DNA of 64,000 nt from Paenibacillus alginolyticus DSM 5050 = NBRC 15375 (GTDB lineage Bacteria; Bacillota; Bacilli; Paenibacillales; NBRC-103111). A program made the translations under genes and the position numbers. Location of the stretch: positions 1 through 64,000 of the forward strand of contig NZ_AUGY01000043.1 of NCBI RefSeq assembly GCF_000422905.1. The letters are read 5' to 3'. This document shows positions 52,645 to 63,225 of the stretch, piece after piece (position 1 is the stretch's first letter; every line of letters begins with the position of its first letter). Below the pieces are notes generated by a model. That model made no database searches. It was not told the DNA's origin and saw only the letters and a list, made by a program, of their open reading frames with translations.

Positions 52645-54540
52645 TTAACCTCTAGCCGCAATGACTCTGTTGTAATGTTCTAAATAAACAAGCAGGATAG
52701 AAATATCCGAAGGTGTAACGCCACCGATACGAGATGCTTGCCCAATAGATATCGGACGAATTTTAGCTAACTTTTGCTTAGCTTCCGTCGCAATCCCGTG
52801 AATTTCACTATACTCGATGTCATCCGGAATTTTTTTCTTTTCCATTTTACGTAACCGTTCAACTTGATTGCTTTGTTTTTCGATGTAGCCGGCATATTTC
52901 ACTTGAATGCCTACTTGTTCTTTCATTTCATCATCCAGTTCAAGTGGAGAAGGAGTCATTTGCTCAATATGCTTATATTCAATCTCAGGACGACGAAGCA
53001 GCGAAATAGCTGGTACAGAATTATTCAACTGCACACTTTCCAAACTCGCCAGTAATTCCTGCACATGAGGTTCCGGCTTAACCTTTACCTCCGCCAAACG
53101 TTCAATTTCTTGATCAATCAAAGATTTTTTATTTAAAAATGCAGCGTAACGTTCGTCTGAAATAAGACCAATTTCATGACCAATTGGCGTTAGTCTTAGG
53201 TCAGCATTATCGTGACGAAGAAGTAAGCGATACTCTGCGCGTGATGTTAATAGACGATAAGGTTCACTCGTACCCTTCGTTACAAGATCATCAATTAAAA
53301 CGCCGATATAACCTTCCGATCTATCCAGAACGATGGCTTCTTTCTCTTGGACTTTACGAGCCGCATTAATCCCTGCCATAACCCCTTGACCAGCAGCTTC
53401 CTCGTATCCCGATGTTCCATTAATTTGCCCAGCAGTAAATAATCCACTTACCAATTTCGTTTCCAAAGAAGGTTTCAATTGAGTAGGAACAACCGCATCA
53501 TATTCAATGGCATAACCGGTACGCATCATTTCCACTTTCTCTAAACCAGGAATTGACCGCAAAATGCCCAATTGAACATCTTCAGGCATGCTCGTTGATA
53601 ACCCTTGAACATAATATTCAGAAGTATTGCGTCCCTCTGGTTCTAGAAAAATTTGATGTTTAGGTTTATCAGCGAATCGAACAATTTTATCTTCAATAGA
53701 AGGGCAATATCTTGGTCCTGTTCCTTCAATAGCTCCTGAGAACATTGGAGCACGGTGTAAATTCGAATTAATAATGTTGTGTGTTTCCTCAGACGTGTAC
53801 GTTAACCAACATGGAAGCTGCTCACTCCCATTTGTTTCTGCTTTAGTCTCAAATGAGAAAAATTTAGGCTCATCATCACCAGGTTGAATTTCCGTTTTAC
53901 TAAAATCAATTGTATCCTTATGAACGCGCGGTGGCGTTCCTGTTTTGAATCGAACAAGATCAAAACCGAGTTTACGCAAGGATTCCGATAATTTAACAGA
54001 AGGCTGTTGATTATTAGGTCCACTTTCATACATTAGCTCACCCATAATAACTTTCCCTCTTAAATAAGTCCCAGTCGTCAAAACGATTGCTTTTGAGTAA
54101 TACTCAGCGCCTGTTTTCGTAATTACGCCTTTACACACGCCGCCTTCAACAATAAGCTCTTCCGCCATACCCTGACGAAGCGTCAAGTTTGGAGTCGCCT
54201 CAATTGTTTCTTTCATTTTATGTTGATACGAAAATTTATCCGCTTGAGCACGCAGCGCATGTACCGCGGGGCCTTTCCCTGTATTCAGCATTCTCATTTG
54301 AATATACGTCTTGTCGATGTTACGCCCCATTTCGCCACCAAGCGCGTCAATCTCACGAACAACGTGGCCCTTCGCAGGACCACCAATTGATGGATTGCAA
54401 GGCATGAATGCGACCATGTCTAAATTAATTGTTAATAAAAGCGTATTACAACCCATGCGAGCTGAGGCTAATGCAGATTCACAACCTGCGTGCCCAGCAC
54501 CGATGACAATTACATCATAATCACCTGCATGATATCCCAT
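52645..54540 (-). CDS. mnmG: tRNA uridine 5-carboxymethylaminomethyl modification enzyme MnmG
   Basis: A 631-residue FAD/NADH enzyme (GidA) that with MnmE modifies the wobble uridine of several tRNAs. It has [20 protein letters not shown] (FAD), [14 protein letters not shown], and the C-terminal helical region with [14 protein letters not shown]. It is cotranscribed with mnmE and rsmG. Confidence 0.97.
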   Translation of the reverse strand: MGYHAGDYDVIVIGAGHAGCESALASARMGCNTLLLTINLDMVAFMPCNPSIGGPAKGHVVREIDALGGEMGRNIDKTYIQMRMLNTGKGPAVHALRAQADKFSYQHKMKETIEATPNLTLRQGMAEELIVEGGVCKGVITKTGAEYYSKAIVLTTGTYLRGKVIMGELMYESGPNNQQPSVKLSESLRKLGFDLVRFKTGTPPRVHKDTIDFSKTEIQPGDDEPKFFSFETKAETNGSEQLPCWLTYTSEETHNIINSNLHRAPMFSGAIEGTGPRYCPSIEDKIVRFADKPKHQIFLEPEGRNTSEYYVQGLSTSMPEDVQLGILRSIPGLEKVEMMRTGYAIEYDAVVPTQLKPSLETKLVSGLFTAGQINGTSGYEEAAGQGVMAGINAARKVQEKEAIVLDRSEGYIGVLIDDLVTKGTSEPYRLLTSRAEYRLLLRHDNADLRLTPIGHEIGLISDERYAAFLNKKSLIDQEIERLAEVKVKPEPHVQELLASLESVQLNNSVPAISLLRRPEIEYKHIEQMTPSPLELDDEMKEQVGIQVKYAGYIEKQSNQVERLRKMEKKKIPDDIEYSEIHGIATEAKQKLAKIRPISIGQASRIGGVTPSDISILLVYLEHYNRVIAARG

Positions 54541-54586
54541 AATATACGTCCCTCCCTCTTTTATGAAAACGCAAATGCTGTCGTTT

Positions 54587-55963
54587 TCATTTTCCTAAGC
54601 AAAATTGTGTAAATATCTGATCAATCAATGATTCTCCGACTGAATCGCCAATAATCTCTCCAAGCTGTTCCCAAGCTGCTCGAATATCAATTTGTATCAT
54701 ATCAATAGGTACATATTGTTCATTAGCATCAAGTGCATCTTGTAACGAACGTTTAGCCTGCTTCAATAGCGAAATATGACGAACATTACTAACATACGTC
54801 AAATCACTTGATTCTAGTTTACCCTCAAAGAAAATTGCCGCGATCGCTTTTTCCAAATCTTCAATACCTTTATTCTCAATCAGTGACAACTCAACAATAC
54901 GCTCCTGTGGAAAATAACTTAAAACTTGTTCCACATTCAGCTTTCTAGTTAAGTCAATCTTATTTAAAATAACAATCGTTTGCTTATCCGCTAATTGTTT
55001 CATCAGCGCAATTTCATCGAATTCAAGCTCTTCATTGCTATTCAGCACTAACAAGATAAGATCAGCTTCAGCTAAAGCTGTCTTCGAACGCTCAACCCCA
55101 ATTTGTTCAACAAGATCTGAGGTTTCCCTAATGCCCGCAGTATCCAGCAGCTTCAAAGGAATACCACCAATATTCACGAATTCCTCAATAACGTCCCTCG
55201 TTGTACCTGGAATATCCGTTACAATTGCGCGATTCTCCTGCGCTAATTCGTTGAGAAGCGATGATTTGCCGACATTTGGCTTACCGACAATGGCCGTTTC
55301 AATACCCTCTCGCAATATCTTCCCTTGCTCCGCAGTTACCAAAAGACGGTCAATTTCAAACATAACCGTGTCACACTTGCTCTTTATGAAGCTGTTCGTC
55401 ATTTCTTCCACATCATGCTCAGGATAATCAATATTCACTTCTACGTGAGCCATCAATTCCACTAATGTATGACGTAAATTCTTGATTTGCTTCGACAAAT
55501 TTCCTTCAACTTGTTTCAAAGCTACCTTGAAAGCTCTATCCGATTTGGCCCGGATTAAATCGATCACCGCTTCAGCTTGGGTCAGATCAATCCGACCATT
55601 CAAGAATGCTCGCTTCGTGAACTCACCGGGCTCAGCCAACCGAACTCCCTGCTGCAGCAGCAAATCGAGTACTTTCTTAACCGAAACAATTCCACCGTGA
55701 CAGCTAACCTCCACGACATCTTCCATCGTAAATGAACGCGGAGCTTTCATTAACGTAACTAGAACCTCCTCTACCTTTTGGGCAGAAGCAGGTTCTATTA
55801 TGAATCCATAATGTACCGTATGCGTCTCAGCAACAGATAATTTCGTTTTGGAGCGAAAAATCCGTTCCACGAATGGGACGGCTTCATCTCCGCTCACACG
55901 AATAACCGCTATCCCACCCTCACCTAGCGGTGTAGAAATAGCAGCAATCGTATCATTTAACAT
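54587..55963 (-). CDS. mnmE: tRNA modification GTPase MnmE
   Basis: A 458-residue GTPase (TrmE/ThdF). The N-terminal tetrahydrofolate-binding domain starts [20 protein letters not shown]; the G domain has [15 protein letters not shown] (P loop), [12 protein letters not shown] and NKID. The C-terminal FCLGK carries the catalytic Cys. It works with MnmG on tRNA wobble uridines. Confidence 0.97.
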   Translation of the reverse strand: MLNDTIAAISTPLGEGGIAVIRVSGDEAVPFVERIFRSKTKLSVAETHTVHYGFIIEPASAQKVEEVLVTLMKAPRSFTMEDVVEVSCHGGIVSVKKVLDLLLQQGVRLAEPGEFTKRAFLNGRIDLTQAEAVIDLIRAKSDRAFKVALKQVEGNLSKQIKNLRHTLVELMAHVEVNIDYPEHDVEEMTNSFIKSKCDTVMFEIDRLLVTAEQGKILREGIETAIVGKPNVGKSSLLNELAQENRAIVTDIPGTTRDVIEEFVNIGGIPLKLLDTAGIRETSDLVEQIGVERSKTALAEADLILLVLNSNEELEFDEIALMKQLADKQTIVILNKIDLTRKLNVEQVLSYFPQERIVELSLIENKGIEDLEKAIAAIFFEGKLESSDLTYVSNVRHISLLKQAKRSLQDALDANEQYVPIDMIQIDIRAAWEQLGEIIGDSVGESLIDQIFTQFCLGK

Positions 55964-55991
55964 AATATTAACACCTCGAATTTACCTCATC

Positions 55992-56027
55992 TTAAAGAAA
56001 AAGCAATGACATGATCAAAGTCATTGC
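55992..56027 (-). terminator. terminator after jag
   Basis: GCAATGAC (56003-56010) pairs with GTCATTGC (56020-56027); on the minus strand a T-rich run follows. Confidence 0.8.
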
Positions 56028-56034
56028 GGTTGCG

Positions 56035-56652
56035 TTATTTGACAGCGATAACCACCCGACGGTTAGGTTCTTCGCCTTTACTGTATGTTTTTACAACTGG
56101 ATGTCCCTGTAGTTCAGCATGAATAATCTTTCGTTCCTGAGAATTCATGGGTTCGAGAATCACTTCTTTTTTGGACTTAATCACACGATTGGCAAGTCTA
56201 ACTGCGAGCTCCTCCAACGTCTTCTTACGTCTATCTCTGAAATTTTCCGCATCTAAGATAATACGAAAATGAGAATTCGCATACCGGTTTGCAACGATAT
56301 TCACCAAATACTGCAAAGCATCCAGTGTTTGTCCTCTTTTACCGATCAAAATCCCTAATTCAGAACCACTCATATTCAAGATGTAGCCTTCACGATCTTT
56401 ACGCGTATCTATGGTGATGGAAATCTGCATCGCTGCGAACATATCTTGTAAGAAAGCAATGGCTTCCTCAAGTGGATCTGGAATCAATTCAAGCTCTACT
56501 TTAGCTTCTTTGGTACCAATAAACCCGAGAAACCCTCGAGAGGGTTGCTCCAAAATATGAATGTTTACACGATCCTCGGATACTTGCCATTGAGATAAAC
56601 CGGATTTAACCGCTAGCTCAATAGTCTTTCCAGTCACCACAATTTTTTTCAT
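56035..56652 (-). CDS. jag: RNA-binding protein Jag (KhpB/EloR)
   Basis: A 205-residue protein with a Jag_N domain (about 1-50, IVVTGKTIELAVKSGLSQWQ), a KH domain (GSELGILIGKRGQTLDALQY, with GKRG in the GxxG loop) and a C-terminal R3H domain (MNSQERKIIHAELQGHPVVK). The family controls cell elongation in Gram-positives through small RNA-protein complexes. It overlaps yidC by four bases, as in most Firmicutes. Confidence 0.95.
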   Translation of the reverse strand: MKKIVVTGKTIELAVKSGLSQWQVSEDRVNIHILEQPSRGFLGFIGTKEAKVELELIPDPLEEAIAFLQDMFAAMQISITIDTRKDREGYILNMSGSELGILIGKRGQTLDALQYLVNIVANRYANSHFRIILDAENFRDRRKKTLEELAVRLANRVIKSKKEVILEPMNSQERKIIHAELQGHPVVKTYSKGEEPNRRVVIAVK

Positions 56653-57416
56653 TTGGACAGGCCACCCTTATTTTTTTGCCCCGCTTTTTGCGATGCAGGA
56701 GAACCATAAATAAAGTAAGACTGAATGATTGTGAAGATGTTACCGTAAATCCAGTAAAGCGGAAGCGCAGCTGCGAAATTCATGGACATCACGAAAATCA
56801 TAACTGGGAAAATATATAGCAAGCTTTTCATTTGTTGATTCATTTGGGAAGACATGAACATTTGTTGAACGAATGTCGTTGCCGCGGCAATCAACGGAAG
56901 AATATACAAGTGATCCGGTTTACCAAGGTTCATCCACAAGAAAGTATGTTCACGGATGTGATCATTACGCATAATCGCTTGATATAGAGCAATTAGAATT
57001 GGCATTTGAACAATGATTGGGAAACATCCTGCTAATGGATTCACACCATTTTGCTGAAACAGCTTCATTGTTTCTTCCTGCTGCTTCTTCGCATCATCTT
57101 TATACTTTTCTTTGAGCTTCTTCATCTCTGGCTGTAGATCCTGCATCCGTTTGGAACTTTTGTACTGCTTAAGTGTAAGCGGCAAAATAATTAAACGAAT
57201 AATCAAGGTAACGACCAAGATGGATAATCCGTATTGACCCCATAAATGATCAGCGAACCAGTCCAGCGTCATGGAAAGCGGGTACACAAAATATTTAACG
57301 AAAAAACCTGCGGTATTCGGATCAATAGGCGCCATAGCTGAACTTGACGGACTACATCCGGACAGTAATAAGATCAACGCTGAGAGTGAAGCTAGCATAT
57401 AAATTCGACGAGTCAA
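56649..57416 (-). CDS. yidC: membrane protein insertase YidC/SpoIIIJ
   Basis: A 255-residue lipoprotein-type insertase. It has a signal peptide with lipobox LLSGC, five membrane helices and the conserved cytoplasmic loop KQYKSSKRMQDLQPEMKKLK with the hydrophilic-groove Arg in VTLIIRLIILPL. It inserts proteins with or without Sec. Upstream comes rnpA and downstream jag. Confidence 0.96.
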   Translation of the reverse strand: MTRRIYMLASLSALILLLSGCSPSSSAMAPIDPNTAGFFVKYFVYPLSMTLDWFADHLWGQYGLSILVVTLIIRLIILPLTLKQYKSSKRMQDLQPEMKKLKEKYKDDAKKQQEETMKLFQQNGVNPLAGCFPIIVQMPILIALYQAIMRNDHIREHTFLWMNLGKPDHLYILPLIAAATTFVQQMFMSSQMNQQMKSLLYIFPVMIFVMSMNFAAALPLYWIYGNIFTIIQSYFIYGSPASQKAGQKNKGGLSK

Positions 57417-57487
57417 AATGAGATCCTCCTAAATATCTTTTCCATCATAAACTATAACACATCTTCAGCTTGCAAGGAAATATTACG

Positions 57488-57847
57488 TTACTTTTTAATG
57501 ACATCATTTCTTTTTAATAAAGAAGCTTTGCGAATCACATGCCAGATACTTTTCTCCATCTCAGCATAGTCCATTTCAACCACTGGTTTTCTAGCCAATA
57601 AGATGTAGTCATAATGTAGCGTCATGTTCTCTTTTTTTAACCGGATAATTTCCTTCATCATTCGTCTGAGCCGATTTCGTACGACAGCATTGCCTACCTT
57701 TTTACTCACAGACACGCCTAGGCGAAAATGTTCCAATTTAGGTTGAGGCAAATAATAAAGAACGAATTGATGATTGGCCATCGATTTCCCATACCGATAT
57801 ACTTTATTGAAGTCTTCTCTTTTAGCTAATCTATATATTTTTTCCAC
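57488..57847 (-). CDS. rnpA: ribonuclease P protein component
   Basis: A 119-residue protein subunit that helps the RNase P RNA bind pre-tRNA. The RNR motif is RNRLRRMMKEIIR, preceded by FRLGVSVSKKVGNAVV. It lies between rpmH and yidC. Confidence 0.97.
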   Translation of the reverse strand: MEKIYRLAKREDFNKVYRYGKSMANHQFVLYYLPQPKLEHFRLGVSVSKKVGNAVVRNRLRRMMKEIIRLKKENMTLHYDYILLARKPVVEMDYAEMEKSIWHVIRKASLLKRNDVIKK

Positions 57848-57962
57848 GATTATGTACGCTCCAGACAGATGACTCCAAGATTAAATTAAGTTCCAAACAA
57901 AATTAGTTAGCTTATATAGCTTTAACAAAATTATCACGATATAAACCATTCCCTCAAAATGC

Positions 57963-57993
57963 AAAAAAAAAAGCCCCTTCCGGAGCCTCATTT
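57963..57993 (-). terminator. terminator/attenuator between rpmH and rnpA
   Basis: On the minus strand AGGCTCC pairs with GGGGCTT through two wobble pairs around GGAA and is followed by about ten T. It would reduce read-through from rpmH into rnpA. Confidence 0.8.
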
Positions 57994-58128
57994 TTACGCG
58001 CTAAGAATTTTTCTTCCTTTAAGACGACGAGCTTGTAGAACTTTACGACCATTCTTCGTGCTCATTCTTTTACGGAAACCATGATTCTTCTTACGCTTTC
58101 TCGTATTCGGGTTAAACGTCGGACCCAT
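57994..58128 (-). CDS. rpmH: 50S ribosomal protein L34
   Basis: A 44-residue ribosomal protein read from ATG at 58128 (AGGGAGGTG upstream) to TAA at 57994. It starts [20 protein letters not shown] and ends GRKILSA, the classical L34 sequence with a Gly-Phe-Arg-Lys-Arg-Met core. It is the first gene to the left of oriC. Confidence 0.97.
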   Translation of the reverse strand: MGPTFNPNTRKRKKNHGFRKRMSTKNGRKVLQARRLKGRKILSA

Positions 58129-58270
58129 CTATAGCACCTCCCTACCTGAGGATATCCATCCTACAAAATTTCTACTACTCATTAAATCATTTCCACAGCA
58201 GAAAGTCAACCTACCCGAGTGTTCAGGTGAAGAAGACATGTATTCAGTAAAAATCAAAAAAAGAATAACC

Positions 58271-58666
58271 TGTGTATAAAATTTCACCTCTCCACAGAGA
58301 AGCTTGTCGAAAATTAACATAATATCAACAATATCTTGTGTTGTGAACAAAATCTATGCACAACTTGTTGTAAATGTGGATAATATCAAACAATCCGTTG
58401 ATTAACAAGTGATCTTTTGATAAGATGATAATGTTTCTGTTGTGGATAGACACCACTAACCCTCCGACTTATCAACAACCTGTGGATAACATTGTGAACA
58501 ATTTTCCCTCTACAAGAATAAGTCATTTCAACCGATCCTTAATAATGTGGATAAAATCGACAAAAATCGTCCTTTCTTGACCGCATCAGACATAAAGGTT
58601 CTTTTCGTTGTTGATCGAGCAAACTATAAGCAGATTTCGAATAAGCCAATCCTTTCATGTGAATAG
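58271..58666. other. oriC part 1: DnaA-box cluster upstream of dnaA
   Basis: DnaA boxes (TTATNCACA) include perfect minus-strand copies at 58271-58279 (TTATACACA), 58375-58383, 58481-58489 and 58546-58554 (TTATCCACA). One-mismatch copies are at 58342-58350, 58354-58362, 58441-58449, 58470-58478, 58494-58502 and 58658-58666. The 630-base gap between rpmH and dnaA holds no gene. This corresponds to the first half of the bipartite Bacillus origin. Confidence 0.93.
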
Positions 58667-58759
58667 GTTATTTTCGAGATTTAACAATAAAGCTTTATAA
58701 ACCGAACATATCTTTACTGGCCTTATGCCACATGTTTGATTTCAAAGGAGTGAATTACT

Positions 58760-60124
58760 GTGGAAGGCCATTCTACGGACTTATGGCAGCAAATTTTAAC
58801 GATTATTCAAACTAAACTCAGTAAACCAAGTTTCGACACTTGGCTTAAATCAACGAAAGCGACAGTATTTAATGATTCAACTGTCGTTATTTGTGCGCCC
58901 AACAATTTTGCTCAGGAATGGCTCGAAAGCCGCTATACCAAGCTAATTGAAGGAACCATATATGACTTTACGGGTAAACAGGTTACTGTGAAATTCATCA
59001 TTGAAACGGAAGAACAGAAATCTCAGTCTACAGCAGTCCAACCAACTGTTATCCCGCCAAAAGGTCCTGCGATTGTTACAGGGGAAGAAAATTTCACCAA
59101 TATGATGAACGCTAGGTATACCTTTGATACGTTCGTTATCGGATCCGGCAATCGATTCGCTCATGCTGCATCCCTCGCTGTTGCCGAGGCGCCAGCTAAA
59201 GCTTATAATCCCCTCTTTCTATATGGAGGAGTTGGTTTAGGTAAGACCCATTTGATGCATGCTATCGGCCACTATGTGTTAGAACATAATCCAGGAGCAC
59301 GTGTTTTATATATTTCATCAGAGAAGTTTACGAATGAATTTATTAATGCGGTCCGTGATAACCGCGGCGAAGGATTTCGTAATAAATATAGAACGATCGA
59401 TGTCTTGTTGATTGATGATATTCAATTCCTCGCTGGTAAAGAAGGTACGCAAGAGGAGTTTTTCCATACATTTAATGCGCTTCATGAAGAAGGCAAACAA
59501 ATTATTATCTCTAGTGACCGGCCGCCCAAAGAAATTCCAACCCTGGAGGATCGGTTACGCTCTAGATTTGAGTGGGGATTAATTACAGACATTCAGCCCC
59601 CTGATTTAGAAACACGCATTGCCATTCTCCGCAAGAAAGCAAAAGCAGAGAATCTGGAGATTCCGAATGAAGCGATGATCTATATCGCGAACCAAATCGA
59701 TACGAATATCCGTGAGCTTGAAGGTGCTTTGATTCGAGTAGTTGCGTACTCGTCCCTTATTAATCAGGATATTAGCGTGCATCTAACAGCTGAAGCATTG
59801 AAAGATATCATTCCATCGAATCGACCACGAGTCATCACGATACAGGATATTCAGCAGCGGGTTGGAGAATTCTATGGTTTGAAGCTAGAGGATTTCAAGG
59901 CTCGTAAGCGTACAAAAGCCGTCGCATTCCCTAGACAGGTCGCGATGTACCTGGCACGTGAGTTGACGGACTTCTCTTTGCCGAAAATCGGAGATAATTT
60001 TGGTGGCCGTGACCATACGACGGTTATCCATGCCCATGATAAAATATCAGAGCAACTAAAAGTAGATCAGGATCTTTATAAGATCGTTCATAATCTGACA
60101 GAACGCATCAAGAACCCCTCTTGA
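58760..60124 (+). CDS. dnaA: chromosomal replication initiator DnaA
   Basis: A 454-residue AAA+ initiator. N-terminal domain I (about 1-80), linker, AAA+ domain ([29 protein letters not shown]), and the DNA-binding domain IV with [15 protein letters not shown]. The start is GTG at 58760 with AAAGGAG. It is flanked by the two halves of oriC. Confidence 0.98.
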   Translation: MEGHSTDLWQQILTIIQTKLSKPSFDTWLKSTKATVFNDSTVVICAPNNFAQEWLESRYTKLIEGTIYDFTGKQVTVKFIIETEEQKSQSTAVQPTVIPPKGPAIVTGEENFTNMMNARYTFDTFVIGSGNRFAHAASLAVAEAPAKAYNPLFLYGGVGLGKTHLMHAIGHYVLEHNPGARVLYISSEKFTNEFINAVRDNRGEGFRNKYRTIDVLLIDDIQFLAGKEGTQEEFFHTFNALHEEGKQIIISSDRPPKEIPTLEDRLRSRFEWGLITDIQPPDLETRIAILRKKAKAENLEIPNEAMIYIANQIDTNIRELEGALIRVVAYSSLINQDISVHLTAEALKDIIPSNRPRVITIQDIQQRVGEFYGLKLEDFKARKRTKAVAFPRQVAMYLARELTDFSLPKIGDNFGGRDHTTVIHAHDKISEQLKVDQDLYKIVHNLTERIKNPS

Positions 60125-60146
60125 TAACATTTAATTTTGGCTAAGC

Positions 60147-60285
60147 CTATGCACAATCTATTCACATGTGGATAGGCTTGATTTATATAAGAATCATCCA
60201 CATATCCACATATTCAGTGCCCCTACTGCTATTACTAATAAAGAATGTTATTATATAATGATTATGCTAACGCAACGAAAAAAAG
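60147..60285. other. oriC part 2: DnaA boxes, DnaA-trios and AT-rich unwinding element
   Basis: DnaA-box-like sites at 60147-60155, 60158-60166, 60167-60175, 60194-60202 and 60202-60210 are followed by CTACTGCTATTACTAATA (60223-60240). That triplet pattern is the DnaA-trio next to which B. subtilis DnaA opens the duplex. AT-rich DNA (60241-60285) follows. AAGCCTAT/ATAGGCTT (60143-60150, 60172-60179) can also terminate dnaA. Confidence 0.9.
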
Positions 60286-60303
60286 AACCACAGGAGTGAA
60301 ATC

Positions 60304-61446
60304 ATGAAATTAACCATCCTAAAAGACCATTTAATTGAATCCATTGGTCACGTTTCCAAAGCTATATCCTCTCGTACAACCATACCTATCCTTACAGGGA
60401 TCAAAATAGATGCAACTTTAAGCGGTGTAACCCTTACAGCAAGCGATACGGATATTTCCATTCAAAGCTTTACCCCTAGTGAAAATGACAAGATTAAAAT
60501 TATTGAACTATTTCAAGCCGGCAGTGTCGTTCTTCCAGCCAAATTCTTCGTCGAAATTATTCGTAAACTACCTGCACAGTTAATCGAAATCGAAGTTAGA
60601 AATAATTTTCAAACCATCATTCGTTCCGGTTCTTCCGAGATTCAAATTATGGGGCTAGATCCAGATGAATATCCGCTGCTGCCCGAAATCGAAGAAAGTA
60701 AAATGCTTCGTTTGCCAAGCGATTTGCTGAAAACGATGATTAAGCAAACTTCTTATGCCGTATCAACGAATGAGTCTACGCCTATTCTTACAGGTGTGCT
60801 CTGGAACATCTCAGGTGATAAACTCAAATTCATTGCTTGTGATCGGCATCGACTTGCTAGCAGAGAAGTAACCGTTGATAATGATAATGCCCATCAACTT
60901 CCTAACATTGTTATTTCAGGCCGAACTCTGAACGAATTAAGCAAAATTTTGCCGGATCAGAATTCCCTTATAGATATAGTTATTTCCGACAATCAAGTTT
61001 TATTCAAAATTCATTCAATTTTGTTCTATTCACGCATTTTAGACGGAACTTACCCGGATACATCTAAGTTGATTCCGCAATCTTTTCAAACCGAAATGGT
61101 CGTTCCAACCAAAGAATTGGCTGAAGCCATTGACCGTGCTTACTTGCTTTCCAGAGAAGATAAGACGAACATTGTGAAAATGATGATGCTTGAAGACCAG
61201 ACAATTGAGATTTCTTCAAGTTCTTCTGAGCTTGGGAAAGTAACGGAGCAAATTAATCTGCAGCATATTGCTGGTGAGTTACTCAAAATCTCCTTTAACT
61301 CCAAATATATGCTCGATGCGCTTAAAGTTCTTGATTCCGAGTTCATTCACATCGGATTTACGGGAGCTATGCAGCCAATCATCATGAAACCACAAGATTC
61401 CACAAACATTCTGCAGCTTATTTTGCCGTATCGAACAACGAATTAA
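60304..61446 (+). CDS. dnaN: DNA polymerase III sliding clamp (beta subunit)
   Basis: A 380-residue ring-forming clamp of three similar domains that tethers polymerase III to DNA. MKLTILKDHLIESIGHVSKA at the start and the C-terminal PIIMKPQDSTNILQLILPYR region (peptide-binding pocket) are typical. ATG at 60304 has AGGAG. Confidence 0.98.
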   Translation: MKLTILKDHLIESIGHVSKAISSRTTIPILTGIKIDATLSGVTLTASDTDISIQSFTPSENDKIKIIELFQAGSVVLPAKFFVEIIRKLPAQLIEIEVRNNFQTIIRSGSSEIQIMGLDPDEYPLLPEIEESKMLRLPSDLLKTMIKQTSYAVSTNESTPILTGVLWNISGDKLKFIACDRHRLASREVTVDNDNAHQLPNIVISGRTLNELSKILPDQNSLIDIVISDNQVLFKIHSILFYSRILDGTYPDTSKLIPQSFQTEMVVPTKELAEAIDRAYLLSREDKTNIVKMMMLEDQTIEISSSSSELGKVTEQINLQHIAGELLKISFNSKYMLDALKVLDSEFIHIGFTGAMQPIIMKPQDSTNILQLILPYRTTN

Positions 61447-61458
61447 GGAGTGCGTTAT

Positions 61459-61674
61459 ATGAAACAGATCCCCATAAATACGGCCTATATTACACTTGGA
61501 CAGTTTCTGAAGTTATCGGACTGTATATCCACAGGTGGACAAGCCAAATTTTTTGTTGTGGATACAAAAATTGAAGTGAACGGACAAGCTGAAAATCGTA
61601 GAGGCCGGAAACTCGTGCCGCAAGATGTGGTAACCGTGGAGGGTTTCGGACAATTCGAAGTCGTTAGCTCCTGA
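61459..61674 (+). CDS. yaaA: S4-domain RNA-binding protein YaaA
   Basis: A 71-residue S4-like protein (ITLGQFLKLSDCISTGGQAK; NGQAENRRGRKLVPQDVVTV) located between dnaN and recF. The B. subtilis homologue binds RNA of the large ribosomal subunit during assembly. ATG at 61459 has AAGGAG. Confidence 0.93.
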   Translation: MKQIPINTAYITLGQFLKLSDCISTGGQAKFFVVDTKIEVNGQAENRRGRKLVPQDVVTVEGFGQFEVVSS

Positions 61675-61702
61675 TCGGATTAACCCAGGAGGATGGCCGC
61701 CC

Positions 61703-62821
61703 ATGTTTTTGAACAGACTCGTACTCAGTCATTACAGAAATTACGATCAGATTGAGCTTACAACGGATAGCAATGTGAATATTTTCGTTGGACCTAACGC
61801 TCAGGGCAAAACAAATTTGTTGGAATCAATCTATGTAATGGCCATGACAAAATCACATCGTACCCATCAGGATAAAGAATTAATTGGCTGGAACGGTGAG
61901 CAGACACAGCTGCATGCGGAAATTCAGAAACGATATGGCAGCTGTAAGCTGGATCTCTCCATTTCGACCAAAGGTAAAAAAGCGAAAATCAATGGCCTCG
62001 AACAAAAGAAGCTTAGTAACTTTATCGGTGCTTTGAACGTCGTCATGTTTGCTCCGGAAGACTTAGAGATCGTCAAAGGAACTCCTGGTGTTAGAAGGCG
62101 ATTCCTCGATATGGAGATTGGCCAAGTACAGCCCTCCTATCTGCATGACTTATCGCAATATCAGAAAATATTGGTGCAGCGGAACAATTATTTAAAGCAA
62201 TCTTTCCCAGGAAAAGCCACACCAGACGCGATGTTAGACATTTGGAATGAACAATTAGCACAGTATGGTGTTAAAATTATGAAAAAACGTCAAAGCTTTA
62301 TTAAGAAGCTACAACAATGGGCGGAAACGATCCATAGAGGGATTACGAACGATAGTGAGGAGCTTCTTATTCGCTATTCCCCCTCTTTTGATATGACACC
62401 GTTTGAAGATGAATCTGTTTTATTAAACCAATTTATGATAAAGTTATCTTTGGTTAGGGATCAGGAATTCCGGAGAGGTGTTACGTTAGTGGGCCCTCAT
62501 CGTGACGATCTTCTTTTTTACATCAACGACAAAGAGGTCCAAACGTATGGATCACAGGGGCAGCAGCGAACAACAGCGTTATCGCTAAAGCTTGCGGAAA
62601 TAGAGCTCATTCATGAGGAAGTTGGCGAGTATCCCCTATTATTGCTGGATGATGTGTTATCCGAGCTTGATGAGTATAGACAGACACAACTGATCCGTAC
62701 GTTTCAGCAGAAAGTCCAAACTTTTATTACAACAACAGGTCTAGAGAGTGTCCATTTGGATCAACTGGATCATGCTTCCGTGTTTCATGTTTTGAAAGGA
62801 AATGTAAGCGGCAGGAGCTGA
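61703..62821 (+). CDS. recF: DNA replication/repair protein RecF
   Basis: A 372-residue SMC-like ATPase for recombinational gap repair. It has the Walker A VGPNAQGKTNLLESIY, the signature YGSQGQQRTTALSLKLAE and Walker B PLLLLDDVLSELD. It sits after yaaA with AGGAGG upstream of ATG. Confidence 0.97.
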   Translation: MFLNRLVLSHYRNYDQIELTTDSNVNIFVGPNAQGKTNLLESIYVMAMTKSHRTHQDKELIGWNGEQTQLHAEIQKRYGSCKLDLSISTKGKKAKINGLEQKKLSNFIGALNVVMFAPEDLEIVKGTPGVRRRFLDMEIGQVQPSYLHDLSQYQKILVQRNNYLKQSFPGKATPDAMLDIWNEQLAQYGVKIMKKRQSFIKKLQQWAETIHRGITNDSEELLIRYSPSFDMTPFEDESVLLNQFMIKLSLVRDQEFRRGVTLVGPHRDDLLFYINDKEVQTYGSQGQQRTTALSLKLAEIELIHEEVGEYPLLLLDDVLSELDEYRQTQLIRTFQQKVQTFITTTGLESVHLDQLDHASVFHVLKGNVSGRS

Positions 62822-62826
62822 GGAGC

Positions 62827-63075
62827 ATGTTTATTCATTTGGGTGGAGAGAAAATTATTAGAGCATCCGAACTAATTGCTATTTTCGATATCTCAATAGA
62901 GAAATCTTCCAAAATATCGAAACAATTCATACAGCAAGCTTTAAAAGATAAAAAAACAGAGCAAATCGGCGATGAAGATTGCAAATCGCTCGTTGTTACG
63001 AAGAGTAAAGTGTATTATTCTCCAATTTCCTCAACCACGCTCAAGAAAAGAGCACATCAGTTGTTGACGAATTAA
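62827..63075 (+). CDS. remB: RemB-like extracellular matrix regulator (YaaB, DUF370)
   Basis: An 82-residue protein starting MFIHLGGEKIIRASELIAIF, typical of the YaaB/RemB family encoded between recF and gyrB. The B. subtilis homologue affects matrix gene expression. It is one short operon step after recF. Confidence 0.93.
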   Translation: MFIHLGGEKIIRASELIAIFDISIEKSSKISKQFIQQALKDKKTEQIGDEDCKSLVVTKSKVYYSPISSTTLKKRAHQLLTN

Positions 63076-63225
63076 CCCTTTCTCCCCACATAAGAAAGTA
63101 TAAGATTTCGGCTTTCCGAAAGCAGCTTTCTTATTGGCGAATATACTGTCCTCTAAGCGCGGTCGCTCGTTTGAATGACTTCGATAGAGGTTTCTCTCAC
63201 TATAGAAAAGCAGGTGAAGATTAAC

